From NCBI RefSeq assembly GCF_009708005.2, contig NZ_CP052757.1, positions 4,340,001-4,404,000 of the forward strand: DNA of 64,000 bases, read 5' to 3'. This DNA comes from Cellulosimicrobium protaetiae (GTDB taxonomy: Bacteria > Actinomycetota > Actinomycetes > Actinomycetales > Cellulomonadaceae). Position 1 is the first letter of the stretch. Each line of letters starts with the position of its first letter. The translations under genes and the position numbers were made by a program. Positions 27,734 through 37,309 of the stretch are shown here, in pieces. The notes beneath the pieces were generated by a model. That model worked only from the letters and a program-made list of their open reading frames with translations, was not told the origin of the DNA and did no database searches.

Positions 27734-27763
27734 AACTTACGAGCGACCACCGAGGGGTGTCAA
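27734..27763 (-). promoter_or_regulatory. Promoter of the monooxygenase/ABC operon
   Basis: Minus-strand TTGACA (27758-27763), 18-base spacer, TAAGTT (27734-27739). This is a near-consensus housekeeping promoter; transcription would start about 30 bases before the SAM-IV aptamer. Confidence 0.65.
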
Positions 27764-27832
27764 CGCACCGAGGAGACCTTCCCACATACTGGACTTGATC
27801 GGTCAACTTTGAGTCGCCCAGGGCGCTATTTG

Positions 27833-27858
27833 CACCGAGTGCATCAATGCACTTAGTG
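27833..27858. promoter_or_regulatory. TetR operator dyad
   Basis: CACnnAGTGCAT-CA-ATGCACTnnGTG, centred at 27845/27846 and ending 7 bases before the GTG start of the TetR gene. The two 7-base inner arms are perfect. It is well placed for autoregulation of the regulator and the exporter gene behind it. Confidence 0.6.
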
Positions 27859-27865
27859 TCAAGAG

Positions 27866-28600
27866 GTGCCCCTCCCCTCCGCGACCGAGCCGTCGGGCGT
27901 GCCCGTGACCGACCCGGCGACGAGATCTGCGACGAGCTCCGCGTCCGGCCGCGTGACCGGCCTCGTGACCGGCCCCGCGCCCGACCGCCGTACGGCGCTG
28001 CGCGCTCGGCACCGACGGGCGATCGTCGACGCCGCAGCCTCGCTCATGGAGGAGAACGGCGGTGCCCGCTTCACCGTCGACGAGCTCGCGGCCCGGGCGG
28101 ACGTCGCACGCCGCACGATCTTCAACCACTTCGCGTCGCTCGACGACGTCGTGGTCGAGGTGTGCGAGGACGTGCTCGGCACGGTCGTCGACGCGCTCGG
28201 GGCGAGCGCGGCGGAACCCGGCACCGACCGCACGACGCCGCTCGACGACCTCACCGCCGCGCTCCGCGGCACCGACCTCGTGGGCCCGATGGCCTACCTC
28301 ACGCGCGCCCTCGGCGGGACCGCGACCGAACCCACGCCGCGCGTCACGACGATGGTCGTGCGCACGTTCACCCACCTCGCCGAGCGCCTGGTCGCCGAGA
28401 CGACGCGCCGGCACCCCGACGTCGACCCGCTCGAGATCGAGATGCTCGTCGCCGCGCTCATGGCGGGCGTGCTCGTGATCCAGCGACGCTGGTGGGCCGC
28501 CACCGGCGCGGCCGACGACGACGCGTCACGCCGCACGTGGGACGACCTGCTCGACCGGTTGGTCACGCGTACCCGCACCGGCCATGCCGCCACCGCCTGA
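27866..28600 (+). CDS. TetR/AcrR family transcriptional regulator
   Basis: A 244-residue repressor-type protein. The helix-turn-helix lies at about residues 50-100: AIVDAAASLMEENGGARFTVDELAARADVARRTIFNHFASLDDVV. About 45 N-terminal residues are Ala/Thr/Pro-rich, so translation may really begin further in, for example at the GTG codons within the extension; the GTG at 27866 follows AAGAG. The C-terminal ligand domain is less conserved. It precedes an MMPL exporter by 98 bases on the same strand, a common regulator-pump arrangement, and a strong dyad overlaps its own start region. Confidence 0.88.
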   Translation: MPLPSATEPSGVPVTDPATRSATSSASGRVTGLVTGPAPDRRTALRARHRRAIVDAAASLMEENGGARFTVDELAARADVARRTIFNHFASLDDVVVEVCEDVLGTVVDALGASAAEPGTDRTTPLDDLTAALRGTDLVGPMAYLTRALGGTATEPTPRVTTMVVRTFTHLAERLVAETTRRHPDVDPLEIEMLVAALMAGVLVIQRRWWAATGAADDDASRRTWDDLLDRLVTRTRTGHAATA

Positions 28601-28698
28601 CGCCCGAGAGCACCGCCGACCAGCCCGCACCCGACCCGCTCCACGACCCGCTCCACGACGCACCCGGACCTCACCGGACCTCCCACCGAAGGATCCTC

Positions 28699-31338
28699 AT
28701 GGCTGAACTCCTGTACCGACTCGGCCGCGCGTGCGCGCGGCGGGCGAAGACCGTCCTCGCGGCCTGGCTCGCGGTCCTCGTCCTCGCCGGCGCGGCGTTC
28801 GTCGCGTTCGGCGGCACGCTCGCCACCAGCTTCTCGATCCCGGGGACGCCGACGGCGGAGGTGACCGACCGGCTGCAGACGGCCCTCCCCGAGGCGTCCG
28901 GCGGGAGCGGCACGATCGTCTTCACCACCGAGGACGGGTCCGCGTTCACGTCCGAGCAGGAGGCCGCGGTCGCCGACCGCATCGCCGACGCCGAGGAGGT
29001 CGACGGCGTCGAGACGGTGATCGACCCGTTCGCGACGCAGGCCGAGCTCGCCGACCAGGCCGCCCAGGTCGAGGACGGCCGCACCCAGATCGAGGCGGGA
29101 CGGACGCAGATCGAGGACGGTCGCACCCAGCTCGACGCCGGCCAGGCGCAGATCGACGCCGCGCGCGCCCAGCTCGACGCCGGCCAGGCGCAGATCGACG
29201 AGGCCCGCGCGCAGGCGGAGGCCGCCGGCGCGCTCGCCCAGGCCGCCCCGCAGCTCGACGCGCAGCAGGCGGAGCTCGACGCCGGCCGGGAGGAGCTCGA
29301 CACCCAGGCCGCGGCGCTCGCCCAGCAGCGGACCGCGCTCGAGGACCAGAGCGCGACGCTCGAGGAGCAGTCCGCCCAGCTCGAGGCCTCCGCGCCCCTG
29401 CTCGAGATGGCGTCCGAGATCCGCATGGTCTCCGAGGACGGGAGCGCCGCGGTCGCGAGCGTCGCGTTCACCGAGCCCAACATGGACATCGAGCAGCAGA
29501 CCAAGGACGACCTCGTCGCCGTGTTCGCCGACGCCCCGGTCGACGGCGTCCAGACCGACTTCTCGGCCGACATCACCCAGGGCGTGCCCCAGGTCTTCGG
29601 TGTCGGCGAGGCGGTCGGCCTGGTCGTCGCGGCGATCGTCCTCGTCGTCATGCTCGGCACGCTCGTCGGCGCCGGGCTGCCGATCCTCACGGCCCTCGTC
29701 GGGGTCGGGATCGGCGCGCTGACCGCGATGGCGTTCTCCGGCGTCGTCGAGATGTCGTCCGTGACCCCCGTCCTCGGCCTCATGCTCGGGCTCGCGGTCG
29801 GGATCGACTACTCGCTGTTCATCGTCAACCGGCACCGCCGACAGCTCAAGCAGGGCGACGCCGTGCACGAGTCCATCGGGCTCGCGAACGGGACGTCGGG
29901 CAACGCCGTCGTGTTCGCGGGCGCGACGGTGCTCGTCGCGCTGCTCGCGCTCAACGTGACCGGCATCCCGTTCCTCGGGCTCATGGGCACCGTCGGCGCG
30001 CTGTGCGTCGCGATCGCGGTGCTCATCGCCGTGACCCTCACCCCGGCGCTGCTCGGCATGATCGGACCGCGCATCCTCAGCAAGCGTGAGCGCGCCGCGC
30101 TCGCCGGGGCGACCGCCGGCGAGGGCGCGTCGGGCACCGAGGGCCCCGCCGCGCCGTCGGGCCCGGCACCCGCGCGGCCGATGTCGACCCTGCGGGCCGT
30201 GGGCACCGCGCTGCTGAGCGTCGCCGCGCTCGCCGTGATCGCGATCCCCGCGCTCGACCTGCGGACCAACCTCCCCGACGGGTCGTCGGAGGCCCACGAC
30301 TCCACGCAGTACCGCGCCTACTCGACGATCGCCGAGCAGTTCGGCGAGGGCACGAACGGGCCGCTGCTCGTCGTCGCCGACCTCCCGGGCGAGCCCACCG
30401 AGGCCGAGGCGCTGGAGTACCAGGTGCGCGTCGCCGAGGAGCTCTACGCCCAGGACGACGTCGTCGCGGTCGCCCCGATCGGCACGTCCGAGGACCGCAC
30501 CGTCGCCGCCTTCCAGGTGGTCCCCGCCGAGGGCCCGACGAGCGAGTCCACCGAGCAGCTCGTCCACGACCTGCGCGCCCTCGAACCGCTCGACGGCGAG
30601 GTGACGCTCGGTGTCGCCGGCTCCGCGAGCGGCAACATCGACATCTCCGACAAGCTCGCGCAGGCGCTGCCGATCTACCTCGCGGTCGTCGTCGGGCTGT
30701 CGCTAATCATCCTGGTCCTGGTGTTCCGCTCGATCTTCGTGCCGGTCGTCGCGACGCTCGGGTTCATCCTGTCCTACTTCGCCGCGCTCGGCGGGGTCGT
30801 GGCGATCTACCAGTGGGGCTGGCTGTCGGGGGTGTTCGGCGTCGAGACGCCGGGCCCGATCCTCAACTTCCTGCCCACGATCCTCGTCGGCATCCTGTTC
30901 GGCCTCGCGATGGACTACCAGCTCTTCCTCGGATCGGGGATGCGCGAGGCGTACGCGCACGGCGCCCCCGCGCGCGTCGCGATCGTGCAGGGCGTGCGCG
31001 CGGGCCGGTCCGTCGTGACCGCGGCGGCGATCATCATGATCTCCGTCTTCGGCGGGTTCGTCTTCTCGCACAGCGCGATGATCCGGCCTATCGGGTTCGC
31101 GCTCGCGTTCGGCGTGCTGGTCGACGCGTTCGTCGTGCGGATGCTGCTCGTCCCGGCGCTCATGCACCTCGTGGGCGACAAGGCGTGGTGGCTCCCCCGC
31201 TGGCTCGACCGCGTCCTGCCCGACGTCGACGTCGAGGGCGCCGCCCTGGAGCGCCGCCACCCGCACCACCACGACGTCGACCCGGACCACGCCGCCACCG
31301 ACCCCGGCACGGCTGAGCCGGAGCCCGCCCGCGGCTGA
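28699..31338 (+). CDS. MMPL family RND-type transporter with heptad-repeat insert
   Basis: An 879-residue MMPL protein with twelve predicted membrane segments in two halves. Each half begins with one helix and a large extracellular loop, followed by five helices. The first loop carries, at about residues 120-178, at least seven perfect seven-residue units of the type xGRTQIE / AGQAQID, then further Gln/Leu/Glu-rich helix to about 235, a long coiled coil. GLMLGLAVGIDYSLFIVNRHRR and FGLAMDYQLFLGSGMREAY hold the Asp-Tyr pairs of the proton path. The tail is His/Asp-rich (RRHPHHHDVDPDH). The ATG at 28699 follows GAAGGATCCTC. Substrate lipid or drug is unknown. Confidence 0.92.
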   Translation: MAELLYRLGRACARRAKTVLAAWLAVLVLAGAAFVAFGGTLATSFSIPGTPTAEVTDRLQTALPEASGGSGTIVFTTEDGSAFTSEQEAAVADRIADAEEVDGVETVIDPFATQAELADQAAQVEDGRTQIEAGRTQIEDGRTQLDAGQAQIDAARAQLDAGQAQIDEARAQAEAAGALAQAAPQLDAQQAELDAGREELDTQAAALAQQRTALEDQSATLEEQSAQLEASAPLLEMASEIRMVSEDGSAAVASVAFTEPNMDIEQQTKDDLVAVFADAPVDGVQTDFSADITQGVPQVFGVGEAVGLVVAAIVLVVMLGTLVGAGLPILTALVGVGIGALTAMAFSGVVEMSSVTPVLGLMLGLAVGIDYSLFIVNRHRRQLKQGDAVHESIGLANGTSGNAVVFAGATVLVALLALNVTGIPFLGLMGTVGALCVAIAVLIAVTLTPALLGMIGPRILSKRERAALAGATAGEGASGTEGPAAPSGPAPARPMSTLRAVGTALLSVAALAVIAIPALDLRTNLPDGSSEAHDSTQYRAYSTIAEQFGEGTNGPLLVVADLPGEPTEAEALEYQVRVAEELYAQDDVVAVAPIGTSEDRTVAAFQVVPAEGPTSESTEQLVHDLRALEPLDGEVTLGVAGSASGNIDISDKLAQALPIYLAVVVGLSLIILVLVFRSIFVPVVATLGFILSYFAALGGVVAIYQWGWLSGVFGVETPGPILNFLPTILVGILFGLAMDYQLFLGSGMREAYAHGAPARVAIVQGVRAGRSVVTAAAIIMISVFGGFVFSHSAMIRPIGFALAFGVLVDAFVVRMLLVPALMHLVGDKAWWLPRWLDRVLPDVDVEGAALERRHPHHHDVDPDHAATDPGTAEPEPARG

Positions 31339-31354
31339 CCCCGCCCGCCCCCGG

Positions 31355-31419
31355 GTGCCGAACCCAGGGTTGCTCCCGGGTTCGGCACCAGGGCCCGGGA
31401 ACAACCCCGGGTTCGGCGT
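31355..31419. terminator. Long imperfect palindrome between convergent genes
   Basis: Left arm 31355-31380 and right arm 31394-31419 pair over about 26 bases with only a few mismatches; an 11-bp sub-stem (GTGCCGAACCC with GGGTTCGGCAC) is also possible. It fills the space between the MMPL stop (31338) and the stop of the opposing gene (31419). Likely a bidirectional terminator. Related CCGGGTTCGG words occur in the 3' end of the EamA gene. Confidence 0.7.
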
Positions 31420-32438
31420 CAGGGGCGGGGCACGTGGACCGTCGCGACGATCGCGCGGTGGTCGCTGCCGGGCACGGGCAGGGAGCCGACGTCGGTCACG
31501 ACGTTCTCCCGGTCCGTCACCACGTGGTCGAGGTTCAGCACGGGCGGGACGGTGCCCGGGCGCGGCGACCACGACAGGTCGAGCCCGCCGCCCGCCGCGC
31601 GGCTCGCGTCGTGGAACCGGTCACCGAGGAGCCGCCGGAACGTCGCGTGGTCGTGGGTCGCGTTGAAGTCGCCGACGAGCACCTGCGGGAGCGGGTCCGA
31701 CGCCGCCCGGTCGGCGAGGGCGGCCGTCTCCTCGCCCCACACGCGCACGTACGCGGGGATCGGCGGGATCGGGTGCACGGCGGTGACCCGCACCGGCACG
31801 CCGTCGACCTCGACCGTCGCGGACGGCATCGCGTCGTGGGAGAACGGCTCGACGTCGACGTCGTCGAGCGGCAGCGCGCTCCACAGCCCGCTGCCGAGCG
31901 CCCCGGACCCGACCTGCGCGTCGGCGCTGTACGGGAGCACGTCCTCGATGCCCGCCGCGACGAGGCGCTCACGCAGGTCGGTCGTCAGCTCCAGCACCGC
32001 GAGCACCTGGACGTCCTGCTCGCGCACGAGGTCGACCAGCGCGTCCGCGTCCGCCGACCCGAGCCACGCGTTGGCGCCCAGCACGCGCAGGGAGGCCGCG
32101 TCGTCGGGCGGCGCCGGACCGGGCACGAACGCCGGCACCAGCCACACCGCCTGCGCGGCGACGCACACCGCGAGCAGCGCCGCGAGGACCCACCGGCGCG
32201 CGACGAGCGTGACCGCGAGGCCGACGACGGCCGCGGCCGCGACGAACGGCGTGAACCCGACGACCTGCGCGAACGGCGTCACAGCGTCGTACGGCACCGC
32301 CCGCACGAGCGTGAGCAGGACGACCGTCGCGGTCCCCGCGGCCAGCAGCACGGTGAGCACCGGGCCGCCCGGCCGCCGCCGGGTCGTGACGCGCGCGGGG
32401 CCGCTGCCGGGAAGTGCTGACGTGGTCGCCGAGGTCAT
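31419..32438 (-). CDS. Endonuclease/exonuclease/phosphatase family membrane protein
   Basis: A 339-residue protein with three N-terminal membrane helices (VLTVLLAAGTATVVLLTLV, FVAAAAVVGLAVTLVA, LAALLAVCVAAQAVWLV) and a C-terminal EEP catalytic domain, probably outside the membrane. Catalytic elements: RVLGANAWLGSADADALVDLV (Asn), VLAVLELT (Glu), VTAVHPIPP (His), VLVGDFNATHDHATF (Asp/Asn), LNLDHVVT (Asp) and GSDHRAIVATVHV (Asp-His). Such proteins hydrolyse phosphodiesters of nucleic acids, lipids or sugars. All residues needed appear present. The ATG at 32438 puts the helices right after a short basic segment. Confidence 0.88.
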   Translation of the reverse strand: MTSATTSALPGSGPARVTTRRRPGGPVLTVLLAAGTATVVLLTLVRAVPYDAVTPFAQVVGFTPFVAAAAVVGLAVTLVARRWVLAALLAVCVAAQAVWLVPAFVPGPAPPDDAASLRVLGANAWLGSADADALVDLVREQDVQVLAVLELTTDLRERLVAAGIEDVLPYSADAQVGSGALGSGLWSALPLDDVDVEPFSHDAMPSATVEVDGVPVRVTAVHPIPPIPAYVRVWGEETAALADRAASDPLPQVLVGDFNATHDHATFRRLLGDRFHDASRAAGGGLDLSWSPRPGTVPPVLNLDHVVTDRENVVTDVGSLPVPGSDHRAIVATVHVPRP

Positions 32439-32627
32439 GCCGGGACTCTCGCAGCGTCGGAGGCGACACTGCGACCCGCCGCACCACCCCGACCACCGAC
32501 CTCCACGAAACCCGCGCAGCACGGCGCCCGGTCCGCCGAGCACGACATGAGGGTCGCAATCCGCCCGACAACGCACCCGTGGCGTTCTCGACAGCGGGCA
32601 GGGTCGTGGTCGGCCAGGGCTCGCCGA

Positions 32628-32664
32628 CGACGCCCCGGTCACCTGGGAGGTGACCGGGGCGTCG
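32628..32664. terminator. Terminator of purL
   Basis: A 17-bp perfect stem with a 3-base loop, 12 bases after the purL stop. The stretch from 32439 to 32627 otherwise shows no gene or repeat. Confidence 0.82.
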
Positions 32665-32676
32665 GTGGAGCGGGTG

Positions 32677-35046
32677 TCAGCCGAAGATGGCCGGGAGCGT
32701 GCCGCGGTAGGCCGCGTCCGCCTCGCTGAGCGGGACGGTGAACAGACCCGCGACCTCGAGCGTCTCGCCCGCGTCGGCCGCAGCCGCCGGGTCGGTGCCC
32801 GTCTCGCCGATCTTCAGCACGGGGACGCCGCGCGCGACGCACGCGTCGACGAGCTTCGACTCCTCGCCGCGCGGCACGGCGACCAGCGCGCGGGCCGTGG
32901 ACTCGGAGAACAGCGCCTCGAACGGGGTGACGCCGTCGCGCTCGGTCAGGGCGTCGAGCGACACGCTCGCCCCGACGCCGAAGCGCAGCGACGCCTCGAG
33001 GAGCGCCTGCACGAGCCCGCCCTCGGACAGGTCGTGCGCGGCCGACACGAGGTCGTCGCGGCTCGCGTTGACGAGCACGCCCGCGAGCGCCTTCTCCGCC
33101 GCGAGGTCGACCTGCGGCGGGAGGCCGCCGAGGTGCCCGTGCGCGACCTCGGCCCACGCCGACCCGTCGAGCTCGGCGCGCGTGGTGCCGAGCAGGTAGA
33201 TGCTCTCGCCCGTCTCGCGCCAGCCCGACGGGGTCGCGTGCGCGACGTCGTCGAGCACGCCGAGCACGCCCACGACCGGGGTCGGGTGGATGGACGAGTC
33301 GATCTGACCGGGCTCGCCGGTGCCGTTGTAGAGCGACACGTTGCCGCCCGTGACGGGGACGCCGAGCTCGCGGCACGCGTCCGCGAGGCCCTCGATCGCC
33401 TCGACGAGCTGCCACATCGAGTCCGGGTCCTCCGGCGAGCCGAAGTTGAGGCAGTCGGTCACGGCGAGCGGGCGGGCGCCCGTCGTCGCGACGTTGCGGT
33501 ACGCCTCGGCGAGCGCGAGCTGCGCGCCCGTGCGCGGGTCGAGCTTGCCGTAGCGGCCGTTCGCGTCGGTCGCGAGGGCGACGCCGAGACCCGTGGACTC
33601 GTCGACGCGGACCACGCCCGAGTCGTCGGGCTGGGCGAGCGCGGTGTTGCCCTGGACGAACCGGTCGTACTGGTTCGTCACCCACTCCTTCGACGCGAGG
33701 TTCGGCGACGCGAGGAGGCGCAGCGCGGTGGCGCGCAGGTCGTCGCCGGACTCCGGGCGGGCGAGGCCCGCGGCGGTGTCGGCGTTGAGCCCGTCCTGCC
33801 ACGACGGCCGCGCGTACGGGCGGTGGTACACCGGGCCCTCGTGCGCGACGGTCTTCGGGTCGACGTCGACGATGCGCTGCCCGTGGTGGTCGATCGTCAG
33901 GCGGCCCGACCCGTTGACCTCGCCGATGACCGCGGTCTCGACGTCCCACTTGCCGGTGATCGCGAGGAACGCGTCGAGCTTGTCCGGCGCGACGACCGCC
34001 ATCATGCGCTCCTGCGACTCCGACATGAGGATCTCGCCCGCGTTGAGCGTCGGGTCGCGCAGCAGGACGTCGTCGAGCCACACGTGCATGCCGCCGTCGC
34101 CGTTGGAGGCGAGCTCCGACGTCGCGCACGAGATGCCGGCCGCGCCGAGGTCCTGGATGCCCTCGACGACCTGCGCCGCGTAGAGCTCGAGGCAGCACTC
34201 GATGAGGACCTTCTCCATGAAGGGGTCGCCCACCTGGACGCTCGGGCGCTTGGCGGGGACGCCGTCCTCGAACGTCTCCGAGGCGAGGATCGACGCGCCG
34301 CCGATGCCGTCGCCGCCCGTGCGCGCGCCGAACAGGATGACCTTGTTGCCCGTGCCGGACGCGTTCGCGAGGTGGATGTCCTCGTGGCGCAGCACGCCGA
34401 GGCACAGCGCGTTGACGAGCGGGTTGCCCTGGTACGAGGCGTCGAAGACGAGCTCGCCGCCGATGTTCGGCAGGCCGAGCGAGTTGCCGTAGCCGCCGAC
34501 GCCGGACACCACGCCGTGCACGACGCGCGCCGTGTCCGGGTGGTCGACGGCGCCGAATCGGAGCTGGTCCATGACGGCGACCGGGCGCGCGCCCATCGAG
34601 ATGATGTCGCGCACGATGCCGCCGACACCCGTCGCGGCGCCCTGGTAGGGCTCGACGAACGACGGGTGGTTGTGCGACTCGACCTTGAACGTCACGGCCC
34701 AGCCGTCACCGATGTCGACGACGCCGGCGTTCTCGCCGATGCCGACGAGCAGGTGCTTCTTCATCTCGTCCGTCGTGGCCTTGCCGAACTTCGACAGGTG
34801 CACCTTGGACGACTTGTACGAGCAGTGCTCGGACCACATGACCGAGTACATCGCGAGCTCCGCGGCCGTGGGGCGGCGCCCCAGGATGTCGCGGATGCGC
34901 TGGTACTCGTCGGGCTTGAGGCCGAGCTCGGCGTACGGCTGGACCTCGTCGGGGGTGGCGGCGGCGTTCTCGACGGTGTCCAGCGTCGGTCCAGCGGCGG
35001 GACGGGCGTCGGAGCGTGCGGAAGCCTGGGGTGCGGGGGCGGTCAT
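32677..35046 (-). CDS. purL: Phosphoribosylformylglycinamidine synthase subunit PurL
   Basis: A 789-residue FGAM synthetase II, converting FGAR, ATP and ammonia (from the PurQ glutaminase) to FGAM in purine synthesis. Motifs: [14 protein letters not shown] with the catalytic His near residue 73, [28 protein letters not shown], the glycine-rich [17 protein letters not shown], and in the second half [12 protein letters not shown] and [11 protein letters not shown]. Length is right for the PurL of the PurSQL complex. The ATG at 35046 is followed by a 30-residue Ala/Pro-rich leader before the conserved domain. purQ and purS are not in the window. Confidence 0.96.
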   Translation of the reverse strand: MTAPAPQASARSDARPAAGPTLDTVENAAATPDEVQPYAELGLKPDEYQRIRDILGRRPTAAELAMYSVMWSEHCSYKSSKVHLSKFGKATTDEMKKHLLVGIGENAGVVDIGDGWAVTFKVESHNHPSFVEPYQGAATGVGGIVRDIISMGARPVAVMDQLRFGAVDHPDTARVVHGVVSGVGGYGNSLGLPNIGGELVFDASYQGNPLVNALCLGVLRHEDIHLANASGTGNKVILFGARTGGDGIGGASILASETFEDGVPAKRPSVQVGDPFMEKVLIECCLELYAAQVVEGIQDLGAAGISCATSELASNGDGGMHVWLDDVLLRDPTLNAGEILMSESQERMMAVVAPDKLDAFLAITGKWDVETAVIGEVNGSGRLTIDHHGQRIVDVDPKTVAHEGPVYHRPYARPSWQDGLNADTAAGLARPESGDDLRATALRLLASPNLASKEWVTNQYDRFVQGNTALAQPDDSGVVRVDESTGLGVALATDANGRYGKLDPRTGAQLALAEAYRNVATTGARPLAVTDCLNFGSPEDPDSMWQLVEAIEGLADACRELGVPVTGGNVSLYNGTGEPGQIDSSIHPTPVVGVLGVLDDVAHATPSGWRETGESIYLLGTTRAELDGSAWAEVAHGHLGGLPPQVDLAAEKALAGVLVNASRDDLVSAAHDLSEGGLVQALLEASLRFGVGASVSLDALTERDGVTPFEALFSESTARALVAVPRGEESKLVDACVARGVPVLKIGETGTDPAAAADAGETLEVAGLFTVPLSEADAAYRGTLPAIFG

Positions 35047-35224
35047 CGTTTCCCTCGGGTGGGCGCTGATGCGGGGAGCGCACGACGGCGCGCGCCCAGT
35101 CTACCGGCGGCTCACCGGACGTCGTGGTCCCGTCCGCCCTCCGGTCCGCGCGCCGCCGTCCGGTCACCCGCGCGGCGGCTGCCCGGCGGCGCGGCGCGGG
35201 AGCACCACCCTCGTCGGCGTCGCG

Positions 35225-35611
35225 TCAGGCGACGAGCCCCACGACGACCCCGACGACGCCGAGCAGCGGCGGGACGAGCTGCACGAGCGCGGCGCGCGCC
35301 TTCGACGGCGACGAGAGGATCAGCACGAGCCCGGCCGCGACCATCGACCCGGCCCCGGCGACGACGAGCGTCAGCCCCACGTCGTGCCGGTCCGTGGCGT
35401 ACAGGACGATGCCGAGCACGACGAGCACCGCGAGGAACAGGTTGTAGAAGCCCTGGTTGAACGCGAGCTCCTTCGTCGCCTCCGCCTCCTCGCGCGACGT
35501 GCCGAACGTCGCGCGCGTGCGCGCGCTCGTCCAGGTGAGCGACTCCATGACGAAGATGTACAGGTGGATCGCCGCGCCGACCCCCACCAGCGCCAGCCCG
35601 AACCCGATCAC
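35225..35611 (-). CDS. DUF1304 family membrane protein
   Basis: A 128-residue protein with four membrane segments. The family is recognised by GAAIHLYIFVMESLTW at the N-terminus, then FGTSREEAEATKELAFNQGFYNLFLAV, the DUF1304 core with a conserved Asn-Gln-Gly, and a C-terminal hydrophobic pair. The start is a GTG at 35611 after GGGAGGGGCCGACC; no ATG is in a suitable place. Function of the family is unknown. Confidence 0.87.
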   Translation of the reverse strand: MIGFGLALVGVGAAIHLYIFVMESLTWTSARTRATFGTSREEAEATKELAFNQGFYNLFLAVLVVLGIVLYATDRHDVGLTLVVAGAGSMVAAGLVLILSSPSKARAALVQLVPPLLGVVGVVVGLVA

Positions 35612-35684
35612 GGTCGGCCCCTCCCGGTCCGCGAGGCCGCACGGTGCACGACCTCCCGCCGGCGGGCCGGCCCGGGTCGCTGCC

Positions 35685-36257
35685 TCAGCGGTCCTCAGCG
35701 TTCCACAGGAGCGGCTCGGCTGCCGCGAGCGCCACGGCGAGCGCGCCGAGCGCGAGCCCGACGCGCGTGTGCGGCAGGCGCACGCCCCGCGCGCGCAACC
35801 GCTCGCCGCGGCGGTACGCCCACTTCTCCCCCGCGACGGCGAGCGTCGTCGCGAGAGCGACACCGCCCACGGCGCCCGCTGCGAGCACCGCGGGCGGGGC
35901 GAGCGTCACGTCGTCGTGGTCCGGGACGTAGGTGTTGTCCTCGCGCACCACGTCGTCCGGACCGTCGCCGAGCGCGACGTCGTCGGGCGGGACGTCCACG
36001 GGCGCGTCGGGCGAGGGGGTGCCGACCTCCCGCACCGCGTCCCGCAGCGAGCGGACGCCGTCGCGCGCCTCGCGCCCCTCGGCCGTCGCGGTCAGCATGA
36101 GCGCGACCCCCGCGGCCCCGACCGCGGTCTTGGCGAGCGCGCGCCCCCAGCGCGGCCGGACGACGTCGGGCACGGCGTACCAGGCGACGGTCATCAGGCC
36201 CGCGATCGCGACGGTGCGCGGGTCGGCGGGCTGTCGGGTCGGCTCGTGCTGGGTCAT
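35685..36257 (-). CDS. Hypothetical membrane protein
   Basis: A 190-residue protein with hydrophobic segments near residues 14-30, 40-58, 120-140 and 165-182, and a Pro/Asp-rich middle part (PVDVPPDDVALGDGPDDV). The ATG at 36257 overlaps the stop of the LysR gene, so it is translated with the regulator. No known family was recognised. VVRPRWGRALAKTAVG and RRGERLRARG may be cytoplasmic basic loops. Confidence 0.65.
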   Translation of the reverse strand: MTQHEPTRQPADPRTVAIAGLMTVAWYAVPDVVRPRWGRALAKTAVGAAGVALMLTATAEGREARDGVRSLRDAVREVGTPSPDAPVDVPPDDVALGDGPDDVVREDNTYVPDHDDVTLAPPAVLAAGAVGGVALATTLAVAGEKWAYRRGERLRARGVRLPHTRVGLALGALAVALAAAEPLLWNAEDR

Positions 36258-37219
36258 CGTGCCCTCTCGTCGGACGGTGCGGTGGCGGGTGCGCTCGCGG
36301 TGCCCAACGGCCCGCGCCCGCCCGGAGTTCCTGCGTCGCGCAGCCGCTCGCGCAGGTAGCGGACCGACGGGGCGTCGGTCATGGTCGCGCGCCAGACGAC
36401 CGTCACCGGGCGGGTCGGGACGGGCTCGCGCACGGGCACCGCGACGACGTCGGCGGGCAGGGGGCCGCGGCCGAGCCGCGGCACGAGCGCGACGGCGAGG
36501 TCCTGCGCGACGACCTCGACCTGCGACGCGAACTCCAGGCACCGGAAGTCGATGCGCGGGACGCGCGGCTCGCGCGCGAACATGTGGCAGAACCACTCGT
36601 AGCAGATCGTGCCGTCCGGCGTGCAGACCCACGTCTCGTCGAGCAGGTCGGCGGGCGTGAGCGCGGGCCGTCCGGCGAGCGGGCTCGACGCGTGCACGAG
36701 CACGTCGGCCTCGTCGCGGAAGAGCTCCTCGGCGCGCAGGCTCGGGGGCAGCGCGAGCCCCACGCCCTCCCAGTGGTGGACGAGCGCGAGGTCCAGGGTC
36801 CCTGCCGCGACGGCCGCGACGGCGTCCCACGGCTCGGTCTCCTCGACGACGAGCCGCAGGTCGGGGACGTCGTCCCGCACCCGCGCGAGGAGAGGCGCGA
36901 CGACGCCGCGCACGGCTGTCGAGAACGACCCGAGGCGCACGGTCCCGGTGGGGCGGGCGCCGGCGTCGTGCAGGCGGGCGCGCAGCGACTCGACCTGCTC
37001 GCGCAGCACGCGGCCCTCCTCGACCACGCGCCGCCCCGCGGCCGTGAGGACGACGCCGCGGCCCTCCCGGTCGAGCAGGCGCGCGCCGAGGTCGCGCTCC
37101 AGGCGCTTGACCTGCTGCGAGACGGCGGACGGCGTGTACCCGAGGTCGCGCGCGGCCGCGTGCACGGTCCCGGTGCGCTCGACGGCGAGCAGCGCGTCGA
37201 CGGCGGCGAGGTCGATCAT
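36254..37219 (-). CDS. LysR family transcriptional regulator
   Basis: A 321-residue LysR protein. N-terminal winged helix: DLAAVDALLAVERTGTVHAAARDLGYTPSAVSQQVKRLERDLGARLLDREGRGVVLTAAG. The effector domain (residues about 90-300) contains GTVRLGSFSTAVRGVVAPLL and TWVCTPDGTICYEW. It is divergent from an EamA transporter gene with only 90 bases between, and that gap has two inverted repeats, so it probably controls the transporter and itself. Confidence 0.92.
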   Translation of the reverse strand: MIDLAAVDALLAVERTGTVHAAARDLGYTPSAVSQQVKRLERDLGARLLDREGRGVVLTAAGRRVVEEGRVLREQVESLRARLHDAGARPTGTVRLGSFSTAVRGVVAPLLARVRDDVPDLRLVVEETEPWDAVAAVAAGTLDLALVHHWEGVGLALPPSLRAEELFRDEADVLVHASSPLAGRPALTPADLLDETWVCTPDGTICYEWFCHMFAREPRVPRIDFRCLEFASQVEVVAQDLAVALVPRLGRGPLPADVVAVPVREPVPTRPVTVVWRATMTDAPSVRYLRERLRDAGTPGGRGPLGTASAPATAPSDERAR

Positions 37220-37232
37220 GCCTCCAGCCTAT

Positions 37233-37286
37233 CCGGTAGCGCGACTACCGGGAATCGTGCACGACCGTGCGCTGGACGTGCACGAT
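37233..37286. promoter_or_regulatory. Two inverted repeats in the LysR-EamA divergent region
   Basis: CCGGTAG-N5-CTACCGG (37233-37251) and ATCGTGCACG-N13-CGTGCACGAT (37254-37286), both perfect. Two sites between divergent genes fit a recognition and an activation site for the LysR protein. Confidence 0.6.
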
Positions 37287-37309
37287 GCCGAAGGCGCACC
37301 CTCGATCCC

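Noticed and set aside
27621-27806. Short open frame across the SAM-IV element at 27.6 kb
   Set aside because: Its peptide is a translation of the aptamer sequence; no ribosome site, and similar peptides appear wherever the aptamer occurs.
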